DNA of 7,436 bases. Source: an uncultured Haemophilus sp. Its GTDB lineage: Bacteria > Pseudomonadota > Gammaproteobacteria > Enterobacterales > Pasteurellaceae. Below are positions 6,688 to 7,436 of this stretch, in pieces. The translations under genes were made by a program, and so were the position numbers. The stretch's first letter is position 1; every line of letters begins with the position of its first letter. The notes below the pieces were generated by a model, which saw only the letters and a list, made by a program, of their open reading frames with translations, did not search any database and was not told where the DNA came from. Location: positions 1 through 7,436 of the forward strand of contig NZ_CALJRX010000100.1 of assembly GCF_937976265.1 (NCBI RefSeq). Reading direction: 5' to 3'.

Positions 6688-7436
6688 CTACTTCAATCTT
6701 TCTAACTGTTGAATAATGGCTTCATCAGATTGTGATTGGATTTTTCGCATACGTATAAAGAGTAAAGCGGCGGCAATGGTTAAGGCAATGATAAAGGCAA
6801 CCCAGAAACCTTTTGCACCGATGCTTGGAACAATCCAATCCGTTCGTGAAAGAATATACCCAACGGGGATACCTACGCCCCAATAAGCAAGTAACGTGAT
6901 ATAAAGGATAATTTTAGTGTCTTTATAGCCACGTAAAATACCGCTAACTACTACTTGCACCGAATCTGAGAATTGATAAATCGCCGCTATCGTTAATAAG
7001 CTTCCCGAAAGAGCAATCACCGTTGTGTTATCGCCAACAATTAATGCCGCAATTTTATCGCTAAATAACCAAATAACCAAAGCTAATCCCGTTGCCACAA
7101 TTAAGCCAAGAATAATAGCAGCGTAAGCCATTATTTTGGCTTTTTGCGGCGCGTGATTACCCAGTTCTTGTGCCACTAAAATAGTGGCCGCCATTGCAAT
7201 CGACACAGGGAACATAAATGCGACAGAGCTCGTGTTTAAGGCGACTTGGTGGCTAGCGACTACATCCGCACCTAATGGGGAAAGCAATAAACTACTTAAT
7301 GCAAAGAGTGAGACTTCACTGCACAGCGCAATGGCAATAGGCAAGCCAAGTGCGGTCAATTTTTTCAGTGTTTTGATGTCAGGCTTTTCAATAATCTTTT
7401 CAAAGACTTTCAAACTACGTTCATTATAGTTTTTGG
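6688..7436 (-). CDS. MATE-family multidrug efflux protein, NorM/MdtK type (5' end cut by window)
   Basis: MATE transporters export cationic drugs and dyes across the inner membrane in exchange for sodium or protons. The visible part is the C-terminal 249 residues of a protein family usually near 460 residues long, so roughly half is missing. The frame is open to the right edge; the TTG at 7413 is not the start, since in-frame codons (ending NYNERS) precede it. The fragment resembles the second half of MdtK/NorM. It begins with the linker and GLPIAIALCSEVSLFA at the start of the C-terminal six-helix bundle. It continues with SPLGADVVASHQVALNTSS, YQFSDSVQVVVSGILRGYKDT and GIPVGYILSRTDW, then ends in a basic and acidic tail. 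The H. influenzae member is called HmrM, and this may be its orthologue, but I cannot separate paralogues from half a protein. It converges on rng and shares its terminator. Confidence 0.93.
   Translation of the reverse strand, partial: KNYNERSLKVFEKIIEKPDIKTLKKLTALGLPIAIALCSEVSLFALSSLLLSPLGADVVASHQVALNTSSVAFMFPVSIAMAATILVAQELGNHAPQKAKIMAYAAIILGLIVATGLALVIWLFSDKIAALIVGDNTTVIALSGSLLTIAAIYQFSDSVQVVVSGILRGYKDTKIILYITLLAYWGVGIPVGYILSRTDWIVPSIGAKGFWVAFIIALTIAAALLFIRMRKIQSQSDEAIIQQLERLK
7348..7356 (+). repeat. DNA uptake signal core inside the MATE gene
   Basis: This is an exact AAGTGCGGT followed by CAATTTTTT, which matches the AT-rich extension of the full uptake signal. On the coding strand it encodes part of LTALGLP, so the uptake signal is carried by a conserved-looking stretch at the start of the C-terminal bundle. 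Confidence 0.9.

Noticed and set aside
7411..7413. TTG as start of the MATE gene
   Set aside because: The frame is open to the right edge and only the C-terminal half of the family is present, so the start lies outside.
7184..7429. Rightward frame opposite the MATE gene
   Set aside because: It is antisense to the conserved transporter sequence.
1..7436. CRISPR array, tRNA, rRNA, insertion sequence or attachment site
   Set aside because: I saw no regular spaced repeats, no cloverleaf or rRNA-like sequence, no transposase and no clear direct repeats bounding the islet.

Overview
The window looks like a chromosomal segment from Haemophilus or a close relative in the Pasteurellaceae. It carries several exact copies of the 9-base core of the Haemophilus-type DNA uptake signal (AAGTGCGGT), one pair of which forms a terminator. 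It is AT-rich overall, and its housekeeping proteins closely resemble the enterobacterial RlmM, CmoB, PutP, RNase G and MdtK/NorM families. I cannot name the species from the sequence alone.

Layout from left to right. A 23S rRNA methyltransferase gene, rlmM, runs rightward and is cut by the left edge. It meets a leftward block head-on at a hairpin terminator (1079-1108). That block is a small, very AT-rich accessory islet with two genes: an ankyrin-repeat protein of 131 residues (1130-1525) and a HEAT-repeat-like protein of about 270 residues (1645-2457). A second strong hairpin terminator (2519-2559) bounds the islet on its right. Next come two leftward housekeeping genes whose stop and start codons overlap by one base: cmoB (tRNA wobble-uridine carboxymethyltransferase) and, upstream of it, putP (sodium/proline symporter). 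A 117-base divergent intergenic region separates putP from the rightward gene rng (RNase G). rng converges on a leftward MATE multidrug efflux gene cut by the right edge. Between them lies a perfect inverted repeat made of two uptake signals, a typical Haemophilus terminator.

Three of the housekeeping genes act on RNA: rlmM (23S rRNA ribose methylation), cmoB (tRNA wobble modification) and rng (16S rRNA 5'-end maturation and mRNA decay). The other two are membrane transporters. Only putP and cmoB look like one transcription unit.

The part least explained by known functions is the islet. Its two small solenoid-repeat proteins have the architecture often seen in immunity proteins of polymorphic toxin systems (contact-dependent inhibition, Rhs or type VI effectors). 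No toxin gene is present in the window. A 34-codon open stretch, in frame with the HEAT gene and ending 14 bases before the ankyrin start, could be the remnant of a lost gene. This reading is an inference. Everything else in the window is ordinary and well conserved.
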